From NCBI RefSeq assembly GCF_001941975.2, contig NZ_CP146991.1, positions 104,501-168,500 on the forward strand: a stretch of 64,000 bases of DNA, written 5' to 3'. Shown piece after piece: positions 9,569 through 17,483 of the stretch. The DNA comes from Sporomusa sphaeroides DSM 2875. GTDB taxonomy: Bacteria; Bacillota; Negativicutes; Sporomusales; Sporomusaceae. The translations under genes were made by a program, and so were the position numbers. Every line of letters starts with the position of its first letter. Position 1 is the stretch's first letter. The notes beneath the pieces are model-generated. The model did no database searches, had not been told where the DNA came from, and saw nothing but the letters and a program-made list of their open reading frames with translations.

Positions 9569-10689
9569 TTCGGCTTAGAGCCTTGCTCATAAAAGAGTTT
9601 ATTCAGATGCGGCGTGACCGGCTGACTTTCGCCATGATGGTAGGACTGCCTATTGTGCAACTGCTTGTATTCGGGTTTGCCATTAATACCGACGTAAAGC
9701 ATCTGTCGACAATCGTATTTGACCAGTCGCTGCAGCAGGAGGGGCGTGACTTATTGGCGTCATTTCAGGCCAGTGAGTATTTTACTATAAAATATGTTGC
9801 CAAAGATTATCAGGAAGTAACAGCGGCGGTTGAAAGCGGCAAAGCGAAAGTCGGCATCATCATCCCTCCCGATTACACCGAAAATATCAAGCATGGGCGC
9901 AGTGCATCAGTACAGGTCATTGTTGATGCTTCAGATTCGATGGCAGCCTCATCGGCCATTTCGTCTGCCCAGTTAATTGGCCAGCTTCGCTCGCAGGAAC
10001 TGCTTATTGAGCGAATGCAGGGGGCCAGCGGCAAGCCAGTCGCCCCGCCTGTCGATATCCGTATCCGCCCCTGGTACAATCCTGATTTTATTTCACCGTT
10101 TTACATGGTGCCTGGGATACTGGGGATTGTGTTGACCATGACAATGGTCATGATTACTTCCATGGCTATTGTCCGCGAGCGTGAACGGGGCACGTTGGAG
10201 CAGCTTATTGTAACGCCCATGAAGTCGCACGAATTAATGCTTGGCAAAATTATCCCCTATATATTTGTCGGGTATGTCCAGGCAACACTGGCGCTGGTGG
10301 TTGGCGCACTAGTATTTGATGTGCCGATGAGGGGCAGTATTGGTCTGTTATACGGTCTTACTACGCTCTTTATCATTGCCTCTCTATCACTGGGGGTCCT
10401 CATTTCGACTGTAACGAAGACCCAAATGCAGGCCATGCAGATGTCCTTTTTCGTATTTCTTCCCAGTGTACTTCTGTCAGGCTTCATGTTTCCCCGGGAA
10501 GCCATGCCTCAGCTCTTCTACCAGTTGGGCCATCTGCTGCCGCTGACCTTTTACCTGGAAATTCTGCGCGGCATTGTGCTCAAAGGAATCGGTATCAATT
10601 TCTTATGGTCGCAGGTGTTTGCCCTTATTGTCTACATCCTGGTTGCATTGTCTATCAGTATTGTAAAATTTCAAAAGAAAATTGCTTAA
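9565..10689 (+). CDS. ABC-2 type permease of the efflux system
   Basis: A 374-residue membrane subunit of the ABC-2/YbhR type. A first membrane helix (about residues 20-40) is followed by a large extracytoplasmic domain (to about residue 175) and five further helices. The RERERGTLEQLIVTPM segment is typical of these permeases. E. coli-type systems encode two permeases (YbhS and YbhR), whereas only one is present here, so a homodimer is likely unless another gene supplies the partner. It is the last gene of the operon. The substrate is unknown; cationic drugs are a family-level guess. Confidence 0.9.
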   Translation: MIRLRALLIKEFIQMRRDRLTFAMMVGLPIVQLLVFGFAINTDVKHLSTIVFDQSLQQEGRDLLASFQASEYFTIKYVAKDYQEVTAAVESGKAKVGIIIPPDYTENIKHGRSASVQVIVDASDSMAASSAISSAQLIGQLRSQELLIERMQGASGKPVAPPVDIRIRPWYNPDFISPFYMVPGILGIVLTMTMVMITSMAIVRERERGTLEQLIVTPMKSHELMLGKIIPYIFVGYVQATLALVVGALVFDVPMRGSIGLLYGLTTLFIIASLSLGVLISTVTKTQMQAMQMSFFVFLPSVLLSGFMFPREAMPQLFYQLGHLLPLTFYLEILRGIVLKGIGINFLWSQVFALIVYILVALSISIVKFQKKIA

Positions 10690-10722
10690 GCTGCAAAGGC
10701 AAAGGGTTTTGGGAATTTTTTA

Positions 10723-10749
10723 GGGACAAGGGACCTGTCCCCTTGTCCC
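10723..10749. repeat. GGGACA-type intergenic hairpin repeat, copy 2
   Basis: GGGACAAGGG and CCCTTGTCCC form a perfect 10-bp stem around a 7-nt loop. It lies between the efflux operon and the convergent DUF2935 gene and could act as a bidirectional stop, although no clear T-tract follows. It is related to the hairpin at 6048-6074. Confidence 0.65.
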
Positions 10750-10757
10750 ATGTCCTG

Positions 10758-11603
10758 TTACTTTTTGCGATACTCGTAATCACAGCCAACTATTTCAGGA
10801 GGCCGGCAATCAGTTATATCACTTTGAATCATTGCAAGAATTTCAAGGAAGTGCTCAGCTTCACGGCGGACATGGTCTGCCAGCAAAGGTGGGATTAGTG
10901 ATAAAACCGCACATTGCTGGATTAATTCCTCAGCGGTTGCTTTGAAGTTTCTCAATTCTGTAGTGGAATTGGTTACTGCTTTTTCAAAACGCACAAAATC
11001 ATTGGTGGGACAAAAATGCCACAACATGCTGTCAAAATCCCGGGCGTGCAACTGGAGCTGGTCGAATTTGTCACTAAGCATGTTTGATGTACTCCAAACC
11101 TCACGTTCGGATGGGTCAAGCAAGCCGCGGATGAATTTGAGATGGTCAGCCATAATCCTTAACCAGAAGACGTTTTCACTGACGATAGCATCGACAGGAT
11201 ATTCCATTTCCTCACAGTGGATTTTCTCCAGTATCTTTAGAAAGTACATAGCTTCGCGTGATACATGGTCAATGAGTAAGGGATAGTTGCCACCGCCGCG
11301 GATTTTGCATTCTATCAGCAGATGCAGAAGATGTCTTTTGAAACAAAAGATGTTTTTTACGGCAATTATAACTCGATTAATAAACCGTTCAAAGCTACTG
11401 TCACAATTAATTCGCTCTGCCATATTTTCAAGTTTTTCAAAGATATCATAGAATTCCTGTGCTTCGCTGATTAAATCTGTTTGGTCGCAGGGCAGGCCAA
11501 GTTTAATGAACAGAGAATGTTCCTTCATTATGCGGAGCCAAAACCTAACTTCACATATATTGAGGGGAGCAAATGGTTTTACGTCCTGACAGAAGATGTC
11601 CAT
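10758..11603 (-). CDS. DUF2935 domain protein
   Basis: A 281-residue protein made of two similar helical halves, each opening with an EVRFWLRIMKEHSLFI / ENVFWLRIMADHLKFI segment. This is the DUF2935 pattern seen in spore-forming Firmicutes. Conserved His and Glu residues at regular helix spacing suggest a hemerythrin- or ferritin-like metal-binding bundle, but this is not demonstrated. ATG 11603 is chosen over an in-frame TTG at 11618 because GGGAGG ends 8 nt before the ATG. The gene appears to be monocistronic. Confidence 0.8.
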   Translation of the reverse strand: MDIFCQDVKPFAPLNICEVRFWLRIMKEHSLFIKLGLPCDQTDLISEAQEFYDIFEKLENMAERINCDSSFERFINRVIIAVKNIFCFKRHLLHLLIECKIRGGGNYPLLIDHVSREAMYFLKILEKIHCEEMEYPVDAIVSENVFWLRIMADHLKFIRGLLDPSEREVWSTSNMLSDKFDQLQLHARDFDSMLWHFCPTNDFVRFEKAVTNSTTELRNFKATAEELIQQCAVLSLIPPLLADHVRREAEHFLEILAMIQSDITDCRPPEIVGCDYEYRKK

Positions 11604-11772
11604 TGTAATTCCTCCCAAAAATAATAAGTATATTACATAATATGTTAAGTCAGGTTAAATAGTTACTAGTTACACAAAACTGATTGTTCGGAGTTTTTTG
11701 CTCCTAAATGGATAATCCTTCTGTACTATATATCTTACAGGGACATGTTTCGTGTCACTGGTGCAGTAAAAT

Positions 11773-11806
11773 AAGAATCAGGCTGCATAATTGGAGCCTG
11801 ATTCTT
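11773..11806 (-). terminator. terminator of the LPP20-like gene
   Basis: A perfect 12-bp stem (AAGAATCAGGCT / AGCCTGATTCTT) with a 10-nt loop, followed on the minus strand by a T-rich stretch. It shares AATCAGGCTGCATAA with the addA terminator. The rest of 11604-11889 is AT-rich and holds presumably the DUF2935 promoter; no gene was seen. Confidence 0.7.
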
Positions 11807-11889
11807 TGCTTTGTCTCTTCTGCGGCGCATTAATTAAAAACGCGATACTTTGATTTAATTTTACTTGGTCACTGCATCAGCCCCAGGCC

Positions 11890-12774
11890 TTACTGCTTTA
11901 CACAGACCATGGCTTTTGGCAGGAAGTTGTCCTGGGCGTTTGCAGCCAGGATTTTGTCGGCAGCGGCTTGGCTGATGATGATATTGATATTATTGTCGCG
12001 AAGGCCTGCGGCTTTAACTACAAGCGGCGCGGTGCCGGCGCGGGACTGTCCAAGCTCAAGCGACCGGCGGTCTTCCGGAGTGCACAAATAGTCCAGCATA
12101 CCATGGGACACGGCATACTCGGGAATGAGATTGTCATAGCTGTAAATGATGCGGCCGGTGTCATCGTAAATGACCGGTGACAGAGCCCGGGTTACTGGCA
12201 GGCCGGTTACGTCAACTACCAGGCCGGTATATACCGGGAGTACTACCGGTGTGTAGGCCGCTGAGGGCATAGGCAGCGGCGCAGGGGCAGCCGGTTTGAT
12301 GGCATCGGTAATAATTTCCGTCAAGCCGCCTCGGCCAAACAGATCAATACGCAGGGTTATTTGGTAGGAGCCATCGGCCAGCAGTTGTTCATCGGCGATT
12401 TTAGCGCCTTTGACAATACCGGTTATTCGTGTCCTAACTGTGTCGCTGGTAGTTTCGAGGTTCTGCACAGTGGTTTCGGCAGTAACTTTGATACCTTCGA
12501 TGGTTTCCAGGAGATTGCGCTGCGCATTAACAATAGCCGCCCGTCTGGCCATAAGACGGGCTTGTGCCGGAGATTTAGCCATACGGGACGGTATTCCGGC
12601 ACCAATCGCCTCGACCACACCTTGCTCCCAATTGATAGAGCCATAGGCACCTACCTGGTCAACAGAGGCTGGCAATACGTTTTGAGTGCTGGCAGTAGTC
12701 GCGCCTGCCGTCAGCGGCAACGCGGTGAGCAGCAGTGTGCAGATGGTAAAATAGAACAATGATTTCTTGAACAT
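11890..12774 (-). CDS. LPP20-like secreted protein
   Basis: A 294-residue exported protein. The start is ATG 12774, preceded by AAGGAGG; the upstream ATG at 12819 has no such site. A clear signal peptide (MFKKSLFYFT, hydrophobic core, then AGATTAS) ends near residue 25 and has no lipobox cysteine. The middle carries ARLMARRAAIVNAQRNLLE and a following alpha/beta region typical of LPP20/FlgT-N-like domains found in diderm bacteria. The C-terminal half (GRIIYSYDNLIPEYAVSHG onward) resembles proteins of Negativicutes annotated only as hypothetical. Role unknown, perhaps cell-envelope associated. Confidence 0.7.
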   Translation of the reverse strand: MFKKSLFYFTICTLLLTALPLTAGATTASTQNVLPASVDQVGAYGSINWEQGVVEAIGAGIPSRMAKSPAQARLMARRAAIVNAQRNLLETIEGIKVTAETTVQNLETTSDTVRTRITGIVKGAKIADEQLLADGSYQITLRIDLFGRGGLTEIITDAIKPAAPAPLPMPSAAYTPVVLPVYTGLVVDVTGLPVTRALSPVIYDDTGRIIYSYDNLIPEYAVSHGMLDYLCTPEDRRSLELGQSRAGTAPLVVKAAGLRDNNINIIISQAAADKILAANAQDNFLPKAMVCVKQ

Positions 12775-12902
12775 GTGTATCCTCCTTGAGAAATTCATAT
12801 TGCAAATAATTGCATGCATTGGGCGGTGTTTCCATTTTTGTATACTATTTCGCTCAATGGCACTGGTTTCCTGCTTCGAAGAGGTAGTCCGGCGCTAAAC
12901 AA

Positions 12903-12936
12903 GCAAAAACCCGGAAAGTATTCCCGGGTTTTTTGC
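12903..12936 (-). terminator. terminator of corA
   Basis: AAAACCCGG pairs with CCGGGTTTT. A run of five T follows on the minus strand. It lies 18 bp beyond the corA stop. Confidence 0.85.
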
Positions 12937-12953
12937 GTAGTATGTTATTATTT

Positions 12954-13898
12954 TTAGAACATGCCTTTGCGCCATAGGCCAAAGGCGCTGAATGCGGTAA
13001 CGCCAAAAGCAAATACCAGTGTGGTTACAAAGCTGCCAGGTATTTCACCCAACGGAACATCGACGTTCATTCCCATAAAGCTGGCAACCATCGTCGGAAT
13101 GGCCAGAATAATGGTCATCGAAGCCAGGAATTTCATAACGCGGTTAAGGTTATTGGAGATAATTGAAGTGAAGGTATCCATCATGCCGCTTAAGATACGG
13201 CTATACATTTCAACCATTTCAATGGCCTGCTTATTTTCAATGATAACATCCTCCAGCAGGTCTTCGTCTTCTTCATAAATTTTGATAAGATGCTGACTGG
13301 TAGAGCGGAGCCGGAGCAGCCGTTCCAGGACAATGCCGTTGGAACGGAGTGAGGCGGCGAAGTAGGTTAAACCTTTTTGCAGTTCTAACAGCTGAAAGAT
13401 TTCTTCGTTTTTCATAGAACGGCGCAGATAGCGTTCTATTTCGTCTGTACGGCGGTTAATCTGCTTCAGGTATTTTAGATACAAGGTCGCTGATTTGTAC
13501 AAAAGCTGAAAGAGAAACCGGGTCTTTTTGAAGGTGCTGAAGGCCCGGGGATTATCAGGGTTGAAATCAGCCAATACTTCATTGGCCTCCAGGCAGATGG
13601 TAATAATATATTCGGTAGTCAGGACAATTCCGAGCGGCAGTGCGTCATAACTGTCATGACCACGCATAATCGGAATATTGGTGATGACCAGCATATGGTT
13701 TTCGTCAAGTTCAATACGGGAACGTTCTTCTTCGTCCAAGGCTGCTTTAAGAAAATCAAGCGGGCTGCCGGTGGCGGCAGCTACTTGTTCCAGTTCCGCG
13801 GGAGTGGGGTTAATAAGATTAAACCAGGCGCCTTTTTCCAGTGTTTGGAGAGTTAGTTCATATAGGTGTGTACAGTTGCTGCGAAATATTTTAAGCAT
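12954..13898 (-). CDS. corA: CorA-family magnesium/divalent cation transporter
   Basis: A 314-residue CorA-like channel for Mg2+ or another divalent metal. A long cytoplasmic alpha/beta and helical domain is followed by two C-terminal membrane helices. The GMN selectivity signature is in SFMGMNVDVP, at the end of the first helix, and the protein ends with a positively charged RKGMF tail. ATG 13898 is preferred over TTG 13916 because AGGGGGAG lies 8 nt upstream of the ATG. Monocistronic. The long leader (13899 to about 14190) was examined for an M-box and none was recognised. Confidence 0.9.
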   Translation of the reverse strand: MLKIFRSNCTHLYELTLQTLEKGAWFNLINPTPAELEQVAAATGSPLDFLKAALDEEERSRIELDENHMLVITNIPIMRGHDSYDALPLGIVLTTEYIITICLEANEVLADFNPDNPRAFSTFKKTRFLFQLLYKSATLYLKYLKQINRRTDEIERYLRRSMKNEEIFQLLELQKGLTYFAASLRSNGIVLERLLRLRSTSQHLIKIYEEDEDLLEDVIIENKQAIEMVEMYSRILSGMMDTFTSIISNNLNRVMKFLASMTIILAIPTMVASFMGMNVDVPLGEIPGSFVTTLVFAFGVTAFSAFGLWRKGMF

Positions 13899-14375
13899 GA
13901 TTGCTCCCCCTTCCAAGATAGTGAGGGGAATACAATTTTAAGCCTGAAATATCAAACAGCCGGAATCTTAATAAAACCGATATGCAGATAAGTCAGGCGA
14001 GAAAAATGGAATATTCCCCTAATTTTTATTAATTTGTGCAAAACTGCCCCTCCAGGTCGGTCTACCTCCATTTATCTTCACCTGCCTTTGTATTATTATT
14101 GATTATCTTTAAATAGCTCTATAAAGAATATAATTCTGTTTACGTTAATAGTCAACCTTTTTGTATGGAATCATAAAGATTTTTCTGCCAGGCGTGTTGG
14201 CAGTAATTTTTGCCGGCAATGTTTGCTTGCCGCCGGCGCTTACAGCCGCCTGGCAAAACTTTATTAGACTCCTTATAGAATGATACTTAATAGGAAGTTA
14301 TATGTACTATTCTATTACTTGCTTTTAAAAAATGCGCCCACGCACAATGGATAAAAATTACCGGCAGCGGTTTTG
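13899..14375. other. gene-free stretch between corA and tRNA-Ser, with a compound hairpin
   Basis: AT-rich spacer without a supported ORF. On the minus strand it should carry the corA promoter; TTGACT near 14150 followed by TATATT is a candidate. At 14186-14255 a 9-bp stem (TGCCAGGCG / CGCCTGGCA) encloses a second GC-rich inverted repeat built on GCCGGCAA / TTGCCG. No T-tract follows on either strand. Confidence 0.5.
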
Positions 14376-14405
14376 TTGACAATCCCTTGCGGCGTTTGCT
14401 ATAAT
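14376..14405 (+). promoter_or_regulatory. promoter of tRNA-Ser(UGA)
   Basis: TTGACA at 14376-14381, 18-bp spacer, TATAAT at 14400-14405; both hexamers are consensus. The tRNA begins 18 bp after the -10 box. Confidence 0.9.
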
Positions 14406-14423
14406 ACTAACTGTGCCGGACGC

Positions 14424-14512
14424 GGAGGGGTGTCCGAGTGGTTTATGGAGCTGGTCTTGAAAACCAGTGATCCCGCAAGGGACCGTGGGTTCGAATCCCA
14501 CCCCCTCCGCCA
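14424..14512 (+). tRNA. tRNA-Ser (anticodon UGA)
   Basis: A complete class II tRNA with a long variable arm. The acceptor GGAGGGG pairs with CCCCTCC, with discriminator G and an encoded CCA. The anticodon loop CTTGAAA gives anticodon TGA, reading UCN serine codons. The T-arm is GTGGGTTCGAATCCCAC. Confidence 0.97.
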
Positions 14513-14604
14513 TAAACAGAGAGCCGGGTTTTTAGGAGCGTGAGCGACGCGAAAACTTGTGCGAATCGCTTAGTTCCGAGCGGTAGTGAGGAACATCTAT
14601 ATAA

Positions 14605-14633
14605 TTGACTTAGCATTAGGCTTTTGCTATAAT
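14605..14633 (+). promoter_or_regulatory. promoter of tRNA-Ser(GCU)
   Basis: TTGACT at 14605-14610, 17-bp spacer, TATAAT at 14628-14633 with an extended TGC before it. The second tRNA-Ser thus has its own promoter. Confidence 0.85.
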
Positions 14634-14655
14634 CAAACTGTTAAGTACGAGATAC

Positions 14656-14746
14656 GGAGTGGTACTCAAGTGGCTGAAGAGGACGGTTTGCTAAATCGTT
14701 AGAGGTCGTGAGGCCTGCGTGGGTTCAAATCCCACCCACTCCGCCA
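14656..14746 (+). tRNA. tRNA-Ser (anticodon GCU)
   Basis: A complete class II tRNA. The acceptor GGAGTGG pairs with CCACTCC, discriminator G, encoded CCA. The anticodon loop TTGCTAA gives GCT, reading AGC/AGU. A long variable arm is present (GGTCGTGAGGCC-type). Confidence 0.97.
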
Positions 14747-14757
14747 TATGAAAGTGA

Positions 14758-14790
14758 CGGCTATTAACCAATTGGTTAATAGCCGTTTTT
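14758..14790 (+). terminator. terminator after tRNA-Ser(GCU)
   Basis: A perfect 14-bp self-complementary stem (CGGCTATTAACCAA / TTGGTTAATAGCCG) followed by TTTTT. Confidence 0.92.
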
Positions 14791-14930
14791 GTCTGTCTAA
14801 CAGAAGATATAAGTTTTGCGTGACAAACACAAGACCCGGCACCGACGCCCGTCAGCCGGCACTACCGTCGCTTTACTGAAATGGCTTCACCGTCCTGTTG
14901 TGTCGGCAGCTCTTATGGCCGTATATATGT

Positions 14931-14955
14931 ATAAGCAACGGAAACCGTTGCTTAT
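14931..14955. other. perfect hairpin downstream of the orphan minus-strand ORF
   Basis: ATAAGCAACGG and CCGTTGCTTAT form an 11-bp stem with an AAA loop, followed on the plus strand by a run of A. It lies 40 bp beyond the end of the 14996-15334 gene. On that gene's strand the T-run precedes the stem, so it is not a standard terminator. Confidence 0.5.
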
Positions 14956-14995
14956 TAAAAAAAACGCTAACTATAATAAGTGGTCAAGCGGGGGG

Positions 14996-15334
14996 TTAGC
15001 AAACAACAATTACCGGCAGTATCATTATGATATAATTGGTATTGATGGCTACATCGGTGGTAAGATCACTTATTGGGAGAGGGAATCCATTGGGGAGTAC
15101 TGCGTCCGAAACCCGCACAATAAGAAATTCTTCTTCTTCTGTAACCTTGCCGGTGACTTCAATCTTATCCGGTATGACGACAGGCGGTGCACAATCATGC
15201 TTGCGCGGAAACTCTGTGAGTATTGTTCCGGTCAGTGTTAGTAGCGTGAAGCCGGTATTGGTTGTGAACGGAAGCCCCGGGATGTTAACCAGAATTGTAA
15301 CTTCACCAAATTTAACCCAATCCTTAGCTCTCAT
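14996..15334 (-). CDS. hypothetical protein
   Basis: A 112-residue protein I do not recognise. The ATG at 15334 follows AAAGGAG by a good distance, which favours this strand over the overlapping plus-strand ORFs. The first 90 residues are rich in V, T, P and hydrophobic residues (ILVNIPGLPFTTNTGF, EVTGKVTEEEEFLIVRV). They read like a beta-rich structural or spore-surface protein, but that is only an impression. The last 15 residues (NTNYIIMILPVIVVC) look compositionally foreign, so the 3' end may be frameshifted or truncated. Confidence 0.5.
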   Translation of the reverse strand: MRAKDWVKFGEVTILVNIPGLPFTTNTGFTLLTLTGTILTEFPRKHDCAPPVVIPDKIEVTGKVTEEEEFLIVRVSDAVLPNGFPLPISDLTTDVAINTNYIIMILPVIVVC

Positions 15335-15483
15335 TTTTACGCTCCTTTGCTCAATTTCTGAGGGCCGCTCCTCACTGTATACTATGCACAGATTATTGTT
15401 AAAGTGAATTGTGATTAGCTTCTAGGCTGTTTCAATGGAAGAACGAAATTATGCCAGGCTGTACGTTCACAGTAACCGTAAAA

Positions 15484-15527
15484 ATCCGCAAGCCTGTAAA
15501 TTTGAAATAATTTACAGGCTTGCGGAT
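15484..15527 (-). terminator. terminator of the stand-alone glgC-like gene
   Basis: A perfect 19-bp inverted repeat with a 6-nt loop, followed on the minus strand by a T-rich stretch. It lies 9 bp beyond the gene. Confidence 0.85.
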
Positions 15528-15535
15528 AGTAGAAC

Positions 15536-16768
15536 TTATTTTGTTACTACAACAATTCCTGAATCTGAGATAACATACCCTCTACGTCTATCTGCTTCGT
15601 GATCATAACCAATTTCCGTTCCATCGGGAATCTTTATATTTTCATCGATAATTGCTTTTTTTATCTTTACATGTCTGCCGATTTCGACATTTTCGAATAG
15701 AATGGAATCCTCTATCAGGCTATAGCTATTAATTTTGCAGCGCGGCCCGATGATGGATCTTCGCACTGTGCTGCCACTGGTTATGCAGCCGCCGCATACA
15801 TAGGAGTTAAGATTTTGGCCGCACCGGCCCTCCTCATCAAAAACCGTTTTCGCCGGAGGAAGATTACTCTGATTCGTAAGTATCGGCCATTTATAATTAT
15901 AGAGATTCAACTGAGGAACTACATTGATGAGATCCATATTCGCCTCATAATAGGAGTCAATTGTCCCGACATCTTTCCAGTATCCCTTTTCCTCCTGTCT
16001 CATTCCGGGAACTAAATTGTCGATGAAATTATAAGCAAAGACCCTGTCGCCTCTTTCGAGCATCATTGGAATGACATGCTTGCCGAAATCCAGATCGGCA
16101 TGTTTTTTCTTGCCTTCTTTCAGTATCTCAAGCAGAATTTTTACTGAAAAAATGTAATTGCCCATGGAGGCAAAGCAGGTGTCTCTTTCCGGAATTGTGG
16201 CGGGATTATCCGGCTTTTCCGTGAACGCCGTCACTCTAAAATCCTCGTCTACGGAAAAGATCCCGAACCGTTTAGCTTCCTCAGCAGGAACTTCAAGCGC
16301 TGCCAGGGTGATATCTGCTTTGTTTACGATATGGTAGGCTATCATTTGACTGATGTCCATTTTATAAATATGATCGCCGCCAAATATTGCCACATACTCA
16401 GCATTGCTGGATTCAATAAATCTCATAAACTGATAGATGGCGTCGGCAGTACCTTTAAACCACTCTTCGCCTGCACTGCTGGTCTCAGGCGATAGTGTGT
16501 CATAAAACTCTTCCAGGCCGGCCCATTTGGCCCACGAATTCTTAATGTGCTTATTCAATGCATGGGCTCGATATTGTGTCAGAATATAGGCTTTCTTAAT
16601 ACCTGAGTTAAACAGGTTGCTTAATACAAAATCGATGATTTTGTATTTTCCGCCAAAAGAAACGCAGGGTTTGGGTCTGTTTAATGTAACAGGGCTTAGA
16701 CGTTCTCCTTTACCTCCCGCTAAAACCATAGCAATTGTGTTTCTTGTAACATTTCCCATCGGATACAT
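15536..16768 (-). CDS. glgC: glucose-1-phosphate adenylyltransferase (stand-alone paralogue)
   Basis: A 410-residue ADP-glucose pyrophosphorylase, which makes ADP-glucose from ATP and glucose-1-phosphate for glycogen synthesis. The nucleotide loop LAGGKGERLSPVT is intact, as are FGGKYKIIDF, the catalytic GGDHIYKMD and the sugar-phosphate FTEKPDNP segments. A C-terminal left-handed beta-helix region follows. It differs in detail from the operon GlgC at 33159 (RPKPCVSFGG against AKPAVPFGG) and looks closer to the proteobacterial type. The ATG follows GGAAGGGGG. Isolated from the glycogen operon 13 kb away and on the opposite strand, so it is independently regulated. Confidence 0.88.
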   Translation of the reverse strand: MYPMGNVTRNTIAMVLAGGKGERLSPVTLNRPKPCVSFGGKYKIIDFVLSNLFNSGIKKAYILTQYRAHALNKHIKNSWAKWAGLEEFYDTLSPETSSAGEEWFKGTADAIYQFMRFIESSNAEYVAIFGGDHIYKMDISQMIAYHIVNKADITLAALEVPAEEAKRFGIFSVDEDFRVTAFTEKPDNPATIPERDTCFASMGNYIFSVKILLEILKEGKKKHADLDFGKHVIPMMLERGDRVFAYNFIDNLVPGMRQEEKGYWKDVGTIDSYYEANMDLINVVPQLNLYNYKWPILTNQSNLPPAKTVFDEEGRCGQNLNSYVCGGCITSGSTVRRSIIGPRCKINSYSLIEDSILFENVEIGRHVKIKKAIIDENIKIPDGTEIGYDHEADRRRGYVISDSGIVVVTK

Positions 16769-17004
16769 CTCTTTTCCCCCTTCCTGTATACAATCAGAAT
16801 ATTAATTATTTACTATATATATATATTTCCATAATCTTTCGATTTTTCCTGTATGGATAAAAAAACTGTGAGACAGAATATTAAAAATTATTTCTGCTGC
16901 TCTTAGTTACAGAATGAGTAATGTTCAGCGCAGTAAGAACACAAGGGTTTACAGGCACTTGTGCCGAATTAGGTGCATCGTAGACCTAGCAGGGAGGAAC
17001 AAGG

Positions 17005-17361
17005 ATGTTGTATTTGATTGGTACAATCATGGTCATAATCATTGCTATCGCCGCCGCTGTGCTGCTTCGACCGCGCCGGACAGTTCCAGGCTGTCCGGTT
17101 ATCCCAGAGGCCGATACTGCCGCCGGTTTGGGGGTGAGTGATACGGACAGCGTACTGGCAGGACAGATGTTAGCCTATCTTGTCGGCAATTTTTTAATTG
17201 ATAGTCAGCAATATCAGGCTTGGCGCTCTCTCAGCCCGGAAGAACTTAAGCTGGTGCTGGAAGAGGCCGGAATAATGACCGGTGCCGAGTTCGACAGCTT
17301 CAATCTGCAATTGGCTGCCGAGGCTCAGGTACAGCAAGCACGCGGGGAATGCAATTATTAG
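17005..17361 (+). CDS. small single-pass membrane protein, hypothetical
   Basis: A 118-residue protein starting at ATG 17005 after AGGGAGGAAC. Residues 2-21 form a strongly hydrophobic N-terminal helix followed by RPRR, predicting an N-out anchor with a cytoplasmic tail. The soluble part contains an SPEELKLVLEEAGIMTGAEF helical segment. I do not recognise the family. It precedes the dipeptidase gene by about 120 bp and could be co-transcribed with it. Confidence 0.7.
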   Translation: MLYLIGTIMVIIIAIAAAVLLRPRRTVPGCPVIPEADTAAGLGVSDTDSVLAGQMLAYLVGNFLIDSQQYQAWRSLSPEELKLVLEEAGIMTGAEFDSFNLQLAAEAQVQQARGECNY

Positions 17362-17483
17362 GGCCGGGGATAGCAGGCGGTTTTGACACAGCAAAGCATG
17401 GAATTGAGTGTTGATGAATACATATCAATAACGCATTAATGCTATACGTCAGGCAGTGTGCCGGGAATAGAGGAGGGCGCCGG

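Noticed and set aside
13899-14190. M-box magnesium riboswitch in the corA leader
   Set aside because: A CAGGTGAAG...ACCTG stretch superficially recalls it, but the conserved GGTGAGGCTCC and later core segments are not present.
14816-15241. 141-residue plus-strand ORF after the tRNA-Ser genes
   Set aside because: It starts with TTG without a ribosome site, has an odd composition rich in R, K, Y and C, and overlaps the better-supported minus-strand ORF 14996-15334.
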